64,000 nt of DNA from Planococcus halocryophilus (GTDB taxonomy: Bacteria > Bacillota > Bacilli > Bacillales_A > Planococcaceae): NCBI RefSeq assembly GCF_022489025.1, contig NZ_JAKVTG010000008.1, positions 88,257 to 152,256 of the forward strand. Direction: 5' to 3'. Positions within the stretch are counted from its first letter, which is position 1. Each line of letters opens with the position of its first letter. The notes under the pieces were generated by a model. It did not search any database. It was not told where the DNA came from and was given only the letters and a program-made list of their open reading frames with translations. A program made the position numbers and the translations under genes. Below are positions 9,696-18,316 of this stretch, piece after piece.

Positions 9696-10784
9696 TTACC
9701 TTCTTATGATATTTGCCAGCACGCGCGCTCCTATATCAAGCGCCTGATGGTTAAAACTCATGTTTGGATGATGCAGTCCTGGCGTTAAATCTGCCCCAAT
9801 GCCAATCATTGCCGCATGCAATTCCGGTTTTTTGATGGTATAAAAATGAAAATCATCGGCGCCAGTTGTATGAACTGGCGGAGCAGTTGCCGCGTCTCCA
9901 AGTGTATCTCGAATCGCTGCATCCGCAATTTGCATCGCTGTTTCTGATACTTCAGCGGCGGGTGTGTAGTCCGTCCATTCGAATGTGATTTCAACATCAT
10001 GTAACTTCGCAATATTCGCTAATCCTTCACCAATTTTTTGCTGAAGTTCTTTCATCAAGTCGTTTGATTGCGAACGGACATCCATTGCAAAATTGGCGCT
10101 TCCCGGAATGATGTTCAAGCTATCTCCACCTGTTTGAATGTGCGTCAACTTTGCCGAATACGAATCAAATGGAGAGAAATAAATCGATTTAACGAATTGG
10201 TGGATGGCCGCAATCACATCGATGGCGTTTTTACCTTGATGCGGTCGCGCTCCGTGTGCATCGACTCCCGTAATTTTCCCTCTCAAGAAAATTCCAGATC
10301 CGTGATGTAAGGCAGGCGTCACTTGGCCAAACGGCAATTCTTCAATGGGGCGCAAATGAACTCCGTATAAATGCGACACGCCTTCAATTGCCCCGCGCTC
10401 AATCATCGACAGCGATCCGTTCCCCAACTCTTCTGCCGGTTGGAAAATAAAACGCACACGTTTCGTTAGTTTTTCATCTTTCAAATACAACAACGCCCCA
10501 AGCACCATCGACATATTGGCATCGTGGCCGCATGAGTGATTGGCTTGCAGCTTGTTATCGACTTCTTGCCAAAGAGCATCAATATCGGCGCGCACTGCAA
10601 CCACTTCCGGTCCCTCACCAATCTCAGCAATCAACCCTGTCACATCTGAAAACGTGTGATGTTTCACGCCTAGCTCCGTCATGATCGCTGCTAGTTTTTT
10701 AGTCGTTTCGACTTCTTTCCAGCTTACTTCTGGATGTGTGTGGAAATGGTTAAAATACTCAAGTATTTGCTGCTCGATGTTCAT
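9696..10784 (-). CDS. M20 family amidohydrolase
   Basis: 362 residues. M20-peptidase signatures: VAVRADIDAL (about 64-73), the metal-binding NHSCGHDANM (about 82-91), FQPAEELGNG (catalytic Glu pair near 115), GVHLRP and the C-terminal LHHPNMSF. The inserted dimerisation domain (about 165-275) is present. The Cys-containing metal site is typical of the HipO/YxeP/N-acetyldiaminopimelate deacetylase-like amidohydrolases, which remove acyl groups from amino acids. Substrate cannot be assigned; no dap or cysteine genes are adjacent. Cytoplasmic, no signal peptide. Confidence 0.88.
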   Translation of the reverse strand: MNIEQQILEYFNHFHTHPEVSWKEVETTKKLAAIMTELGVKHHTFSDVTGLIAEIGEGPEVVAVRADIDALWQEVDNKLQANHSCGHDANMSMVLGALLYLKDEKLTKRVRFIFQPAEELGNGSLSMIERGAIEGVSHLYGVHLRPIEELPFGQVTPALHHGSGIFLRGKITGVDAHGARPHQGKNAIDVIAAIHQFVKSIYFSPFDSYSAKLTHIQTGGDSLNIIPGSANFAMDVRSQSNDLMKELQQKIGEGLANIAKLHDVEITFEWTDYTPAAEVSETAMQIADAAIRDTLGDAATAPPVHTTGADDFHFYTIKKPELHAAMIGIGADLTPGLHHPNMSFNHQALDIGARVLANIIRR

Positions 10785-10963
10785 ATGATGGTCTCCTTTT
10801 GTTTGATGAATATCCTTTAATAGTTTGATTGTACAGGAGTGGAGTGAAGAATAAAATGGGGTTGAGTGCAGAGAAGATGTTGGCTTACCCGGGTGTTCAC
10901 TCTTTTTACTAGTTAACTTCTCGTATATACAGAAAATATTTCGAGTGATACAAGAACTTGGTT

Positions 10964-11920
10964 TTATTTGTGATGTGGTTGATAAATATACTTCCGGTGT
11001 TTGCGTCCACCTACTGGCTGGCAGTTGTTGTTGAGAAGAAATCGTTTAGCAGTGTCTAAATTTTTAAGTCCGATAAAATCACGGCATTCCGCTGTATTTA
11101 TAATAGATTTTATTAGCATAAACCACTCTTGGAGCGTGTGGATATGAGCGTCTTTACTGATCAGCCTGCACGTTTCGCATTCCCAAGCGACTTTGGTTGT
11201 CGTCATTTTTCCAAAATGGCAGCGTGGACAAAAGACCCCCTTTTCGATTTCGGATTGCTCGATTTGAAATTTTGGAGCGAGTGGAAAAGGTTGGTAGTTT
11301 TGATGTGCTGCGAGGAGTGAGTGGCCAAGCTGGTAGAGTTTTTCTATAGAAAGGATTGACTTTGATAAGGTTAAGTTCGAAAGGTAAAAATTGAGTTCGC
11401 CGACCGCTAAAATGCGGGCGTTTGGAGGCGCGTTTTCGACGATTTGCGAAGGGTGAGCGATGACAATAATACTAGAAATCGGCAAATTGCATCCCAGTGT
11501 CTTCATAAATTTGCCCATGCGCATCGCCGTTTCGTTCATTTGCGTGATGGGACTTTTATAGCTCTTAATTTCGCCATCAGCCAAAATAGAATGGAGCGCA
11601 CTCGGGTTTTGTTTGAATTGCAGCTTCCCTGTAATGTTTTTGACTTCAAGCAAAATTACACAGCTTTGCGTAATCAAAACGGTATCAACTTGAATTTTGT
11701 AAGGTGCGGGCAATGAAAAATCTTGGATGAGTTGATACGCATAAGGCGGATCGAAATAATCGAGTGCTTCGTCCAAACGCTCTTCTCCGCCAAAACCTGC
11801 TCTCGCATTATTAAGACTATTTTTCACAGCAGCGCGTTTTGGATGAGTGGGTGAAATTCTTTTCAGTAACGCTTCATAGCCCACTATTTTTACTGGCTTT
11901 TCTCGGTATTTAATAATCAT
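10964..11920 (-). CDS. NERD domain protein with C-terminal zinc-ribbon-like motif
   Basis: 318 residues behind AAAGGAGGG. A NERD (nuclease-related) domain covers about 40-155, with GGEERLDEAL, the catalytic-type QVDTVLIT and LLEVKN core (Glu and Lys of the restriction-endonuclease-like fold). A CPRC...CETC pair near 233-253 looks like a zinc ribbon of the topoisomerase type. NERD proteins are widespread in Bacillales and their function is poorly known; a DNA-processing role is usually inferred. A 12-bp palindrome lies 70 bases upstream of its start. No partner gene is evident. Confidence 0.85.
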   Translation of the reverse strand: MIIKYREKPVKIVGYEALLKRISPTHPKRAAVKNSLNNARAGFGGEERLDEALDYFDPPYAYQLIQDFSLPAPYKIQVDTVLITQSCVILLEVKNITGKLQFKQNPSALHSILADGEIKSYKSPITQMNETAMRMGKFMKTLGCNLPISSIIVIAHPSQIVENAPPNARILAVGELNFYLSNLTLSKSILSIEKLYQLGHSLLAAHQNYQPFPLAPKFQIEQSEIEKGVFCPRCHFGKMTTTKVAWECETCRLISKDAHIHTLQEWFMLIKSIINTAECRDFIGLKNLDTAKRFLLNNNCQPVGGRKHRKYIYQPHHK

Positions 11921-11992
11921 AAATTCCCTCCTTTTTAATTAGTTTAGCAGGTCTTTTAGTGATTTGCCATTTATATCCAAATTCGATTTTTG

Positions 11993-12004
11993 GTATAGCT
12001 ATAC
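11993..12004. promoter_or_regulatory. Perfect 12-bp palindrome upstream of NERD gene
   Basis: GTATAGCTATAC, 73 bases upstream of the NERD start. It could be an operator or part of a -10 region; nothing else supports either. Confidence 0.3.
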
Positions 12005-12180
12005 GGGGCAAATCTGAGATTTGGAGAGAGTGTGTGAGTATTTCTATATGAAGTTTCTATTAAAAGCACTCTCATCCAAACCCCCTCAAAACCGATATAC
12101 CCAACCCCAAAAGACGCTTTTCGCGAGCGAAAAGCCACAAAACATAAGTGATTTTCTTTTTATACGAAGCTTTCGTTTTC

Positions 12181-12477
12181 TTACATGAACTTTCAATCTC
12201 GTTACCCGTACTTTTCAAGCTCTTACATGAACTTTTCACCTCTTTACATGAATCGCACTTTTTACAGTAACTTTTCCTCTTCTTACATGAACTTTCGATC
12301 TCGTTACTCGAACTTTTCAAGCTCTTACATGAACTTTTCACCGCTTTACATGAATCGCACTTCTTACAGCAACTTTTCCTCCTCTTACATGAACTTTCAA
12401 TCTCGTTACCCGTACTTTTCAAGCTCTTACCTGAACTTTTCACCTCTTTACATGAATCGCACTTCCCTACAAAAAAA
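12181..12477. repeat. 102-bp higher-order tandem repeat of 21/18-bp units
   Basis: Fourteen consecutive units each beginning TTAC (mostly TTACATGAACTTTTC). Four unit types are 21 bp and one is 18 bp, always in the same order A-B-C-D-E, giving a 102-bp period (A units start at 12181, 12283 and 12385; the third round lacks E). All lengths are multiples of three, so both strands stay open and produce apparent Cys/Ser/Lys-rich and Ser/Tyr/Phe-rich frames that have no ribosome site. The array fills the gap between the NERD and RocB-like genes. Confidence 0.92.
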
Positions 12478-12495
12478 GCCGCCTTAGTGGCGACT
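12471..12495 (-). terminator. Terminator overlapping the RocB-like stop codon
   Basis: Minus-strand stem AGUCGCC / GGCGGCU (one G-U pair) with the stop codon UAA inside the loop, followed by seven U. The upstream arm encodes the last three residues SRH. Confidence 0.85.
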
Positions 12496-14097
12496 TTTTA
12501 CGGGTATCGAGAGGATCATGTCTTCTAATAGAACCGGCATTTCTTCGAATGTGTTTTTGATGTGTAGTCGTTCTGTGCGTTTGTGTGCATCTTTGCCGTA
12601 AGGGCCGACGTTTAGGACGGGTGCCTTTAGCTGTTTCATCGCTTGGAATGGGATGCTGTATGAATCACCGTAAACGGGTGTGTTGTTTTCGTAAGCTACC
12701 CAGCCGTCACTTTGGTCGTTGTAACTGACGTAGCTTAAGTCTGAGATGCCGTTGAAGAAATGGCCTTGTTTGACTTCTAGGTCGAATTTTTCTTTAGCGT
12801 TTGTTGTGACTTGTTCGACGCAACGTTGGACGAGTTCGTTTTCAGATGAATTGACGGACGGGTAATAAGGTGGTGCAAACATAAGTACCATTGCCGGCGT
12901 TAACTCTTGGCAGTTGATGAGCAAGATGTCTGTGACATGCATTGATTTTTCTCGGATGTCCAAGTCTGGCATCATTAATGTGTCGTGCAACAAGTCTGTG
13001 ATGTAGTCATGGCCGAATTTATTGCGTGCGTATTGAATTAGTTTTTCATAGCGCATGACGTTGATGCCGCCGACGGGTTCGATGTTTTCACGTTCGCACA
13101 TGGCGTGGTAATCACGTTCACAATGCGCTGCTGCTTCGATTGCGATGTTCTCGAAAATGTCGAACACTTCTCCTGCGTTACGTTCCATTGTGAAAACGTT
13201 ATACATCGCAGAAGTGCGGTAAGGCGTTTGTGCGGAGTATTCTAATTTCATGTCACGTTGCGTTAACGTAACCGGTAAAGGGGTCGTTTCTCCGTAGACC
13301 ACTTCTTTAAAGCTTGTGTTCCATTCCATACGATGTGTTAAGTAAGTTGAGATATAGCTTGATGTGATGCCTGATAGCGGTTCTCCAACATGGGTTTCTT
13401 TTCCATAAAATAAAGCGGAGGGCATAATTTTTCCAATAGATCCCGTATATAAATAATGGGACTTATCTCCGGGTTTCATTCCAAAGACAGGCTCACCGTT
13501 TAAGAATAGAATATATTCTAAGCCATGCTCACGCTCAAGGTCTAGCAATCGCGATACTCCGTAACGCATGCCTGCTGAGTTTACTTCTTCGTCTGGAACT
13601 GTTAAAAGCAGTAAGTTAATCGGCCAATTTTCGATAGAAGCTTTTTCGATCAATGCCATGTGAAGCGCAAGTCCTGCTTTCATGTCCATCGTGCCACGGC
13701 CGAATAAGTATTCTCCTGAATCGAGATCACTTAATGTATCGGCATCTAATTCGTCACGAATAAGTTTAAAGGCTTCGCCTAATTCTTTCGGGCTACATGC
13801 TAAAGGTTCCAAATCGCCATATTCCCCTGTGTGGACAGTATCAAAATGGCTAAGCAAGACGATGGTATCGACTGCTTCTGGATGTTTGTAAAGAGCGGTG
13901 ATGCTTTGGCGTTCCCAATTTACTTCACTTGCGCTAATGTATTCAGGGTTTTCCTGAAAATATGGCAACTCCATCAATTTCTCTTTTAGCTTATAAGCAA
14001 ATTCCACTTCTCCATCTGTTAAAGTCATACTTTTCCAGCTGACAAGTTCACATAATAATTCCTGTAATTTCTCTGGTGTTCCCCATAATGTAGTCAC
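12484..14097 (-). CDS. M20 family peptidase, RocB-like
   Basis: 537 residues, long for M20 and matching the RocB (arginine utilisation) branch. Metal-site motifs: LLSHFDTVHTG (about 80-90), FGRGTMDMKAG (about 132-142, bridging Asp) and TVPDEEVNSAG (Glu pair near 167). The long insertion and C-terminal GPYGKDAHKRTER segment fit the family. B. subtilis rocB is of unproven function although it lies in an arginine catabolic operon; no other roc genes are near here, so I do not use the symbol. It is followed immediately by its terminator and by the 102-bp repeat. Confidence 0.88.
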   Translation of the reverse strand: MTTLWGTPEKLQELLCELVSWKSMTLTDGEVEFAYKLKEKLMELPYFQENPEYISASEVNWERQSITALYKHPEAVDTIVLLSHFDTVHTGEYGDLEPLACSPKELGEAFKLIRDELDADTLSDLDSGEYLFGRGTMDMKAGLALHMALIEKASIENWPINLLLLTVPDEEVNSAGMRYGVSRLLDLEREHGLEYILFLNGEPVFGMKPGDKSHYLYTGSIGKIMPSALFYGKETHVGEPLSGITSSYISTYLTHRMEWNTSFKEVVYGETTPLPVTLTQRDMKLEYSAQTPYRTSAMYNVFTMERNAGEVFDIFENIAIEAAAHCERDYHAMCERENIEPVGGINVMRYEKLIQYARNKFGHDYITDLLHDTLMMPDLDIREKSMHVTDILLINCQELTPAMVLMFAPPYYPSVNSSENELVQRCVEQVTTNAKEKFDLEVKQGHFFNGISDLSYVSYNDQSDGWVAYENNTPVYGDSYSIPFQAMKQLKAPVLNVGPYGKDAHKRTERLHIKNTFEEMPVLLEDMILSIPVKSRH

Positions 14098-14188
14098 GGC
14101 TCTTCACTCCTCTAGTTGCTTAAAGCTATTTATCTATCTATCTACTTCTCATTATAGATACTTGTACCACAAATAAAAAGAGGGCAGC

Positions 14189-14214
14189 AAAAAAACGACT
14201 CAAGGTGCGAGCCG
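14189..14214 (-). terminator. Terminator overlapping the EamA permease stop codon
   Basis: Minus-strand stem CGGCUC / GAGUCG followed by seven U; the UGA stop codon lies at the loop/3'-arm boundary and the 5' arm is coding. Confidence 0.8.
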
Positions 14215-15114
14215 CTTTTTGCGTTTTTTCAATAAATCTTCCGCAGCACCTGAACCGAATAACACACCGATTACAATGAGCACTAATCCGTAAATATGAC
14301 CAGAAGTGATTTTTTCGTTTAATAACACACTTGCGCCGACTAATGAAAACAAGGTATTCAAGTTCATGAAGATCGCCGCTTTTGTTGGTCCTGCTTGTCC
14401 AATCGAATAATTGTAAAGCATATGGCCGACCGCTGTTCCGAGCATTGCGGAGAACACAAAAGCGACCCAGAACGATATAGGCACTGCCGCGAACGCTTGG
14501 ATTTCTCCTGGTTCTTGGACGAGTGAAATGATAAACAGTACGAGAGAACCTGTTACAAACATATAACCTGTTAAAATTCGTGGATCGAGTGTACGAGCTG
14601 CATTGGCAATAACAATATAGCTCAACACTTGCGCCAATATGGATATGAAAACAAAGATATCTCCCACGTTTAACCCGGATGTCGCACCACTTCCAACCAT
14701 CACTGTCGCAGCCACACCGGCAAACCCAATGACCACACCGAGCCATTGCAGTTTTGAGGGGTAATTGCGCATAATGAGCGACACAAGCACAGCTGTTAAC
14801 ATCGGACCTGTCCCTAAAATCAATCCAGCATTTGAACCCGTCGTAATCGATAAGCCACTTGATAAGAAATAATGATGTGCCACAACATTAAGTAATGACC
14901 CCAGAAAAATAAATTTCCATTCATTTTTGGCTGGCCAGCGTAACATTTTAAAACTTGCCAGTATGGTCATTACCGATAATCCCGCTAACAAAATACGAAA
15001 AGCCGTTAACGTGACAGGGTCTACATAGCCCAACATGTATTTGACGGCTGATAAATTAAAGCCCCATACAATCATTACAGCTGTTAAGATGCCATATATT
15101 TTCCATTTATTCAA
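14200..15114 (-). CDS. EamA/DMT family transporter
   Basis: 304 residues with ten predicted membrane segments arranged as two EamA repeats (about 8-140 and 152-292), the usual drug/metabolite transporter plan. A conserved VWGFNLSAVKY segment opens helix 1. The tail KKRKKRLAP is strongly basic and cytoplasmic. Such permeases export amino acids, metabolites or drugs; the substrate cannot be read. It ends in its own terminator and starts 43 bases after panF, so it may share that transcript. Confidence 0.9.
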   Translation of the reverse strand: MNKWKIYGILTAVMIVWGFNLSAVKYMLGYVDPVTLTAFRILLAGLSVMTILASFKMLRWPAKNEWKFIFLGSLLNVVAHHYFLSSGLSITTGSNAGLILGTGPMLTAVLVSLIMRNYPSKLQWLGVVIGFAGVAATVMVGSGATSGLNVGDIFVFISILAQVLSYIVIANAARTLDPRILTGYMFVTGSLVLFIISLVQEPGEIQAFAAVPISFWVAFVFSAMLGTAVGHMLYNYSIGQAGPTKAAIFMNLNTLFSLVGASVLLNEKITSGHIYGLVLIVIGVLFGSGAAEDLLKKRKKRLAP

Positions 15115-15157
15115 TCGCCAAGACCTTCTTTCGACTTTCCGCAGAGAAGTCTTTATT

Positions 15158-16618
15158 TTATTTATTTAATTGAACATTGTATTGATAAGCTTTTCTGTCG
15201 ATCAACAAACTAAAGGTGATAAAAGCTGCAAGTGACAATAGCACGGGTAGCGTCACCGTATGTACGCCGAACAAATTGCCGTTTTCGATATTGTAAAAAT
15301 GGATGGCGATATAACTCATAATCCCCGTCGCCATTGATGCAATCGCTCCGTATTTATTGCCCCATTTCCAATACAAACCAAGAACAATCGGCCAAATAAA
15401 CGCCGCTTCTAACCCCCCGAATGCGAATAAATTCAAAAAAATCAGCAGCTCTGGCGGATTTAAGGCAAGTAAGAAAACGATAATTCCAAGTATGCCTGTA
15501 ACGCCAAACGAGATCCGTTTAATGGTTTTCATTGTGGCGTCAGGTTTCACATAATTCAAGTAAACGTCTTTAACAATCGACGAACTGACAAGTAGCAACA
15601 AGGAATCGACGGTCGACATAATCGCAGCCATTGGAGCAGCGAGTACGATTCCTGCAACCCACGGCGGCAAAGTTTCTAGCGCAATAAGCGGAATGACTTT
15701 GTCTCCAATTTCAATGCCTGGCATAACCGGACGTGCAAAGACACCGATCAAATGCATATTAAGCATAATAAATCCCGTAACGATTGTGCCGATAATTAAC
15801 GCACGATGCATTGAACGCGAATTTTTATACGACATGGCGCGTACTGCAATTTGTGGCAAGCCGACAACGCCGACTCCAACCAATATCCAAAATGATGATA
15901 CGTAAGCGGCAGTCAAATTACCATCTGCGCCGTATGGCGTAACCAAGTTCGGGTTTTCATTGATCAAATCGTTGACGATATTGGGAATCCCGCCACCTGC
16001 GATAATAACAGCGATCAATAATACAAGCGTTCCGACGAGCATCACCGCTCCTTGCACGGCATCAGTTAAGGCAACCGCGCGGAAACCACCAATGGTCACA
16101 TACACCAGCACACTAATAGCAAATAAAAATAAGGACGAGTTATACGATAAGCCTGTCAGTGATTCGACGAGACGTGCGCCCCCAATCCATTGTGCGGCCA
16201 TGGCAGAAAACAAGAAAACGATAATGCTAAAAGCAGATAATAACACAACAATCGTACTATTGTAGCGAGCTTTCAAAAAATCAATCATCGTAATCGCTTT
16301 ATAGCGACGCGCCATAATGGCGTATTTTTTCCCTAGAATCATCAAAACGAAATAGCCTGTTACCACTTGCGCCATAGCGAGCAGTACCCAACCAAAGCCC
16401 ATCGTATAGGCAGTTCCAGGGCCGCCAAGAAAACTCGATGCACTGCCATATGTTGCGACCATTGTCATAGCGAGCACGAAACCGCCAAGTTCACGACCTC
16501 CTAAGAAATAATCACTAATAAAGTTAGAAGATGCCGATAGTTTCCGGCTCGACCAATAGCCGATAAAAAAGATGATCAATAAAAAGGCCAGCATAGGGAC
16601 TAATACTGCGTAATTCAT
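15158..16618 (-). CDS. panF: Sodium:pantothenate symporter
   Basis: 486 residues, about 13 membrane helices, sodium:solute symporter family. Family marks include YFLGGRELGGFVLAMT, SFLGGPGTAYTMGFGW, FRAVALTDAVQG and the region around APMAAIMSTVDSLLLL. Length and neighbour support PanF, which imports pantothenate (vitamin B5) with Na+. Its ATG overlaps the yhdT stop by one base (TGATG style), so the two are translationally coupled. The yhdT-panF pair is a known arrangement. Confidence 0.9.
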   Translation of the reverse strand: MNYAVLVPMLAFLLIIFFIGYWSSRKLSASSNFISDYFLGGRELGGFVLAMTMVATYGSASSFLGGPGTAYTMGFGWVLLAMAQVVTGYFVLMILGKKYAIMARRYKAITMIDFLKARYNSTIVVLLSAFSIIVFLFSAMAAQWIGGARLVESLTGLSYNSSLFLFAISVLVYVTIGGFRAVALTDAVQGAVMLVGTLVLLIAVIIAGGGIPNIVNDLINENPNLVTPYGADGNLTAAYVSSFWILVGVGVVGLPQIAVRAMSYKNSRSMHRALIIGTIVTGFIMLNMHLIGVFARPVMPGIEIGDKVIPLIALETLPPWVAGIVLAAPMAAIMSTVDSLLLLVSSSIVKDVYLNYVKPDATMKTIKRISFGVTGILGIIVFLLALNPPELLIFLNLFAFGGLEAAFIWPIVLGLYWKWGNKYGAIASMATGIMSYIAIHFYNIENGNLFGVHTVTLPVLLSLAAFITFSLLIDRKAYQYNVQLNK

Positions 16619-16884
16619 CAGACATCCCCCTCTTCATCAAATGGGACTTCGGTGAAGAAGAATTTAACGATGACAATCACCAACACGCAGATCAGCACAA
16701 AGCCGACAACGCAGCTATAAAAAAACCAATCTGGTAAGCCGAAAATATAACTATATTCTTCAACAGGACGCGAGCCTAAACCGTATGCAAAACCAAACCA
16801 CCAAATAAAATTAAATAATGCTAACCCTACGCCAATCCACGCTTCTCGGTGAGCTATTTTAAAACGCCAATCCGTTTCTTCCAT
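16618..16884 (-). CDS. YhdT family small membrane protein (DUF997)
   Basis: 88 residues from the ATG at 16884; GGGAG lies eight bases before it, so I reject the GTG three codons upstream. Two hydrophobic helices (about 15-40 and 50-78), with the motif WIGVGLALFNFIWWFGFAYGLG characteristic of the family. It is found next to panF in many bacteria and is thought to accompany pantothenate uptake; its exact role is unknown. Confidence 0.88.
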   Translation of the reverse strand: MEETDWRFKIAHREAWIGVGLALFNFIWWFGFAYGLGSRPVEEYSYIFGLPDWFFYSCVVGFVLICVLVIVIVKFFFTEVPFDEEGDV

Positions 16885-16977
16885 CACGTACACTCCCGTC
16901 CATTTTTCTTTAACTTCATCTATCGTACACTATTGCCTGCTCTTGATTAACTCCGTTGACTCGCTTTTAAATCAGCT

Positions 16978-17007
16978 AAAAACCCGAAAGCAGCAGCCTT
17001 CGGGTTT
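16978..17007 (-). terminator. Rho-independent terminator of the adaptor gene
   Basis: Stem AAACCCGAA / TTCGGGTTT around GCAGCAG, 10 bases after the stop of the HlyD-like gene. The T-tract is weak. Confidence 0.65.
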
Positions 17008-17017
17008 AGTGGATCCA

Positions 17018-18316
17018 TTAACGTGCCAGTAAATATTCAACATACGCACGCCAATACGTGTTTTTGGCAACTTCAAAATCAGGCTGACGACTCGGGAAAG
17101 GCATAAAGACTTTCGGAGGCGCAACAAAATTTTCAAGTTTCTCTTCATGCATCACAATGGTCCCAGCTTCTGGACCTTCTGACAATACTGCTTTTGCTCC
17201 TTTTTCGAACTCAGCAGTGACAGGTACCGTTTTTGGTCGGCCATTAATATTCAAGGTATGTGTTTTTCCAACTTTCCCGTCATAATCGAACAACCATGGC
17301 GTTGGAAGGGCAACCGCATTTTCAGCTGTTTCTAACGTAATTGCCGTGTTGACGTTGCTTCCGAAAGGCAATTTGTTTTCTATCGGCAAATTTACTGCAA
17401 TTCTTATTTCATAATACGCTAACGGATTGTTTTGTTCTTTTGGATCTAATTGATGATAAGCTTCAAGCCATCTTGATTCTTCAGCAGGCATTTCTGACAC
17501 ACTTTGAACTGTTCCTTTGGCAATTCCTTCAATGCCTTCTCCTTGAATGTTGACCGGATCTGCGACTTGAACTAATGGCCATTCATCTTCAAGTACATAG
17601 CTGAGGAATATTTTTTCATTCGAATAAATTTCAATACTTAATGGTTCTGTTTCTCGGTTGATTTTAGATACCACACCATCTACTGGACTGATGACTGACG
17701 GATTTGAAAGACTTTGCGCTAATTGCGCTTCTAAAACCGCTAATTGCGATTCGATGGATGCAAGTTCTTGTTCAGCTTGAGCGATGCCTGCAGCATATGA
17801 GCCATCTTGCGGCACTGCAACCCCTACTGAAACATTAACATCAAAATTAATGATTTCGTCATCTTCATTCGTAATTTGCGAATTATTCGAGGCATCTCGT
17901 GACACCACTTCATCTTGTGCGGCTCTAGCTTGTTGAAGCGAAGTCAGCGAACTTCTCACTTCGTTTCGCTGACCTTCCAACGCAATTTTCTGCGTTTCCC
18001 ATACCGCTCGCTGATCCGCCGTTTCCGCTTCATTTAATACAGCCAGTTCTGATCCAGCGGTTACACTGTCACCTTCTTGAACCGTCCATTGCTGAAGCGC
18101 TTCATGGTCCTGCACATAAATTTCTACAGTTTCTTGCGGTGCCGTCAATGCCTCTTTAAACAAATCGATGGTGTATGTACCCGTGTACGCTTGCTCATAA
18201 TTGCTGACATAAACACTTTTCGGCAAAATGCTTTTCTCGCCGAACATTAAAAGGCCATTAGCCGTTAAAAAAGCCACCACCGCAACAGACAACCCAACAA
18301 AATAAAATCTATTCAA
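17018..18316 (-). CDS. HlyD-like membrane-fusion/adaptor protein
   Basis: 432 residues from TTG 18316, preceded by GGGGGGAG; an ATG 15 bases upstream is in frame but has no ribosome site. One N-terminal membrane segment (about 5-25), a lipoyl/barrel-sandwich half near 75-100, a coiled-coil hairpin about 105-200 (interrupted by an acidic NEDDE stretch), the second lipoyl half with ISPVDGVVSKI, then a beta-barrel. This is the periplasmic-adaptor fold, used in Firmicutes with ABC or other exporters. Its start overlaps the end of the upstream membrane-protein gene. No ABC transporter or permease is adjacent, so its partner is unknown. Confidence 0.82.
   Translation of the reverse strand: MNRFYFVGLSVAVVAFLTANGLLMFGEKSILPKSVYVSNYEQAYTGTYTIDLFKEALTAPQETVEIYVQDHEALQQWTVQEGDSVTAGSELAVLNEAETADQRAVWETQKIALEGQRNEVRSSLTSLQQARAAQDEVVSRDASNNSQITNEDDEIINFDVNVSVGVAVPQDGSYAAGIAQAEQELASIESQLAVLEAQLAQSLSNPSVISPVDGVVSKINRETEPLSIEIYSNEKIFLSYVLEDEWPLVQVADPVNIQGEGIEGIAKGTVQSVSEMPAEESRWLEAYHQLDPKEQNNPLAYYEIRIAVNLPIENKLPFGSNVNTAITLETAENAVALPTPWLFDYDGKVGKTHTLNINGRPKTVPVTAEFEKGAKAVLSEGPEAGTIVMHEEKLENFVAPPKVFMPFPSRQPDFEVAKNTYWRAYVEYLLAR

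Noticed and set aside
10964..11920. Antiphage defence locus built on the NERD protein
   Set aside because: NERD proteins do occur in defence systems, but here it stands alone beside housekeeping-type enzymes with no helicase, methylase or other partner next to it.
12181..12477. CRISPR array
   Set aside because: No constant repeat with unique spacers; units are contiguous and all related. No cas genes in the window.
12072..12487. Open frames on both strands through the 102-bp repeat, one Cys/Lys/Ser-rich (123 codons) and one Ser/Tyr/Phe-rich (100 codons)
   Set aside because: All repeat units are multiples of three bases, so stop-free frames are expected on both strands. Neither has a ribosome site, and the frame runs into the neighbouring terminator.
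14138..14746. A 202-codon frame rich in Arg and Cys overlapping the EamA gene
   Set aside because: It is a shadow frame of the EamA gene on the same strand, with biased Arg/Cys composition and no ribosome site.
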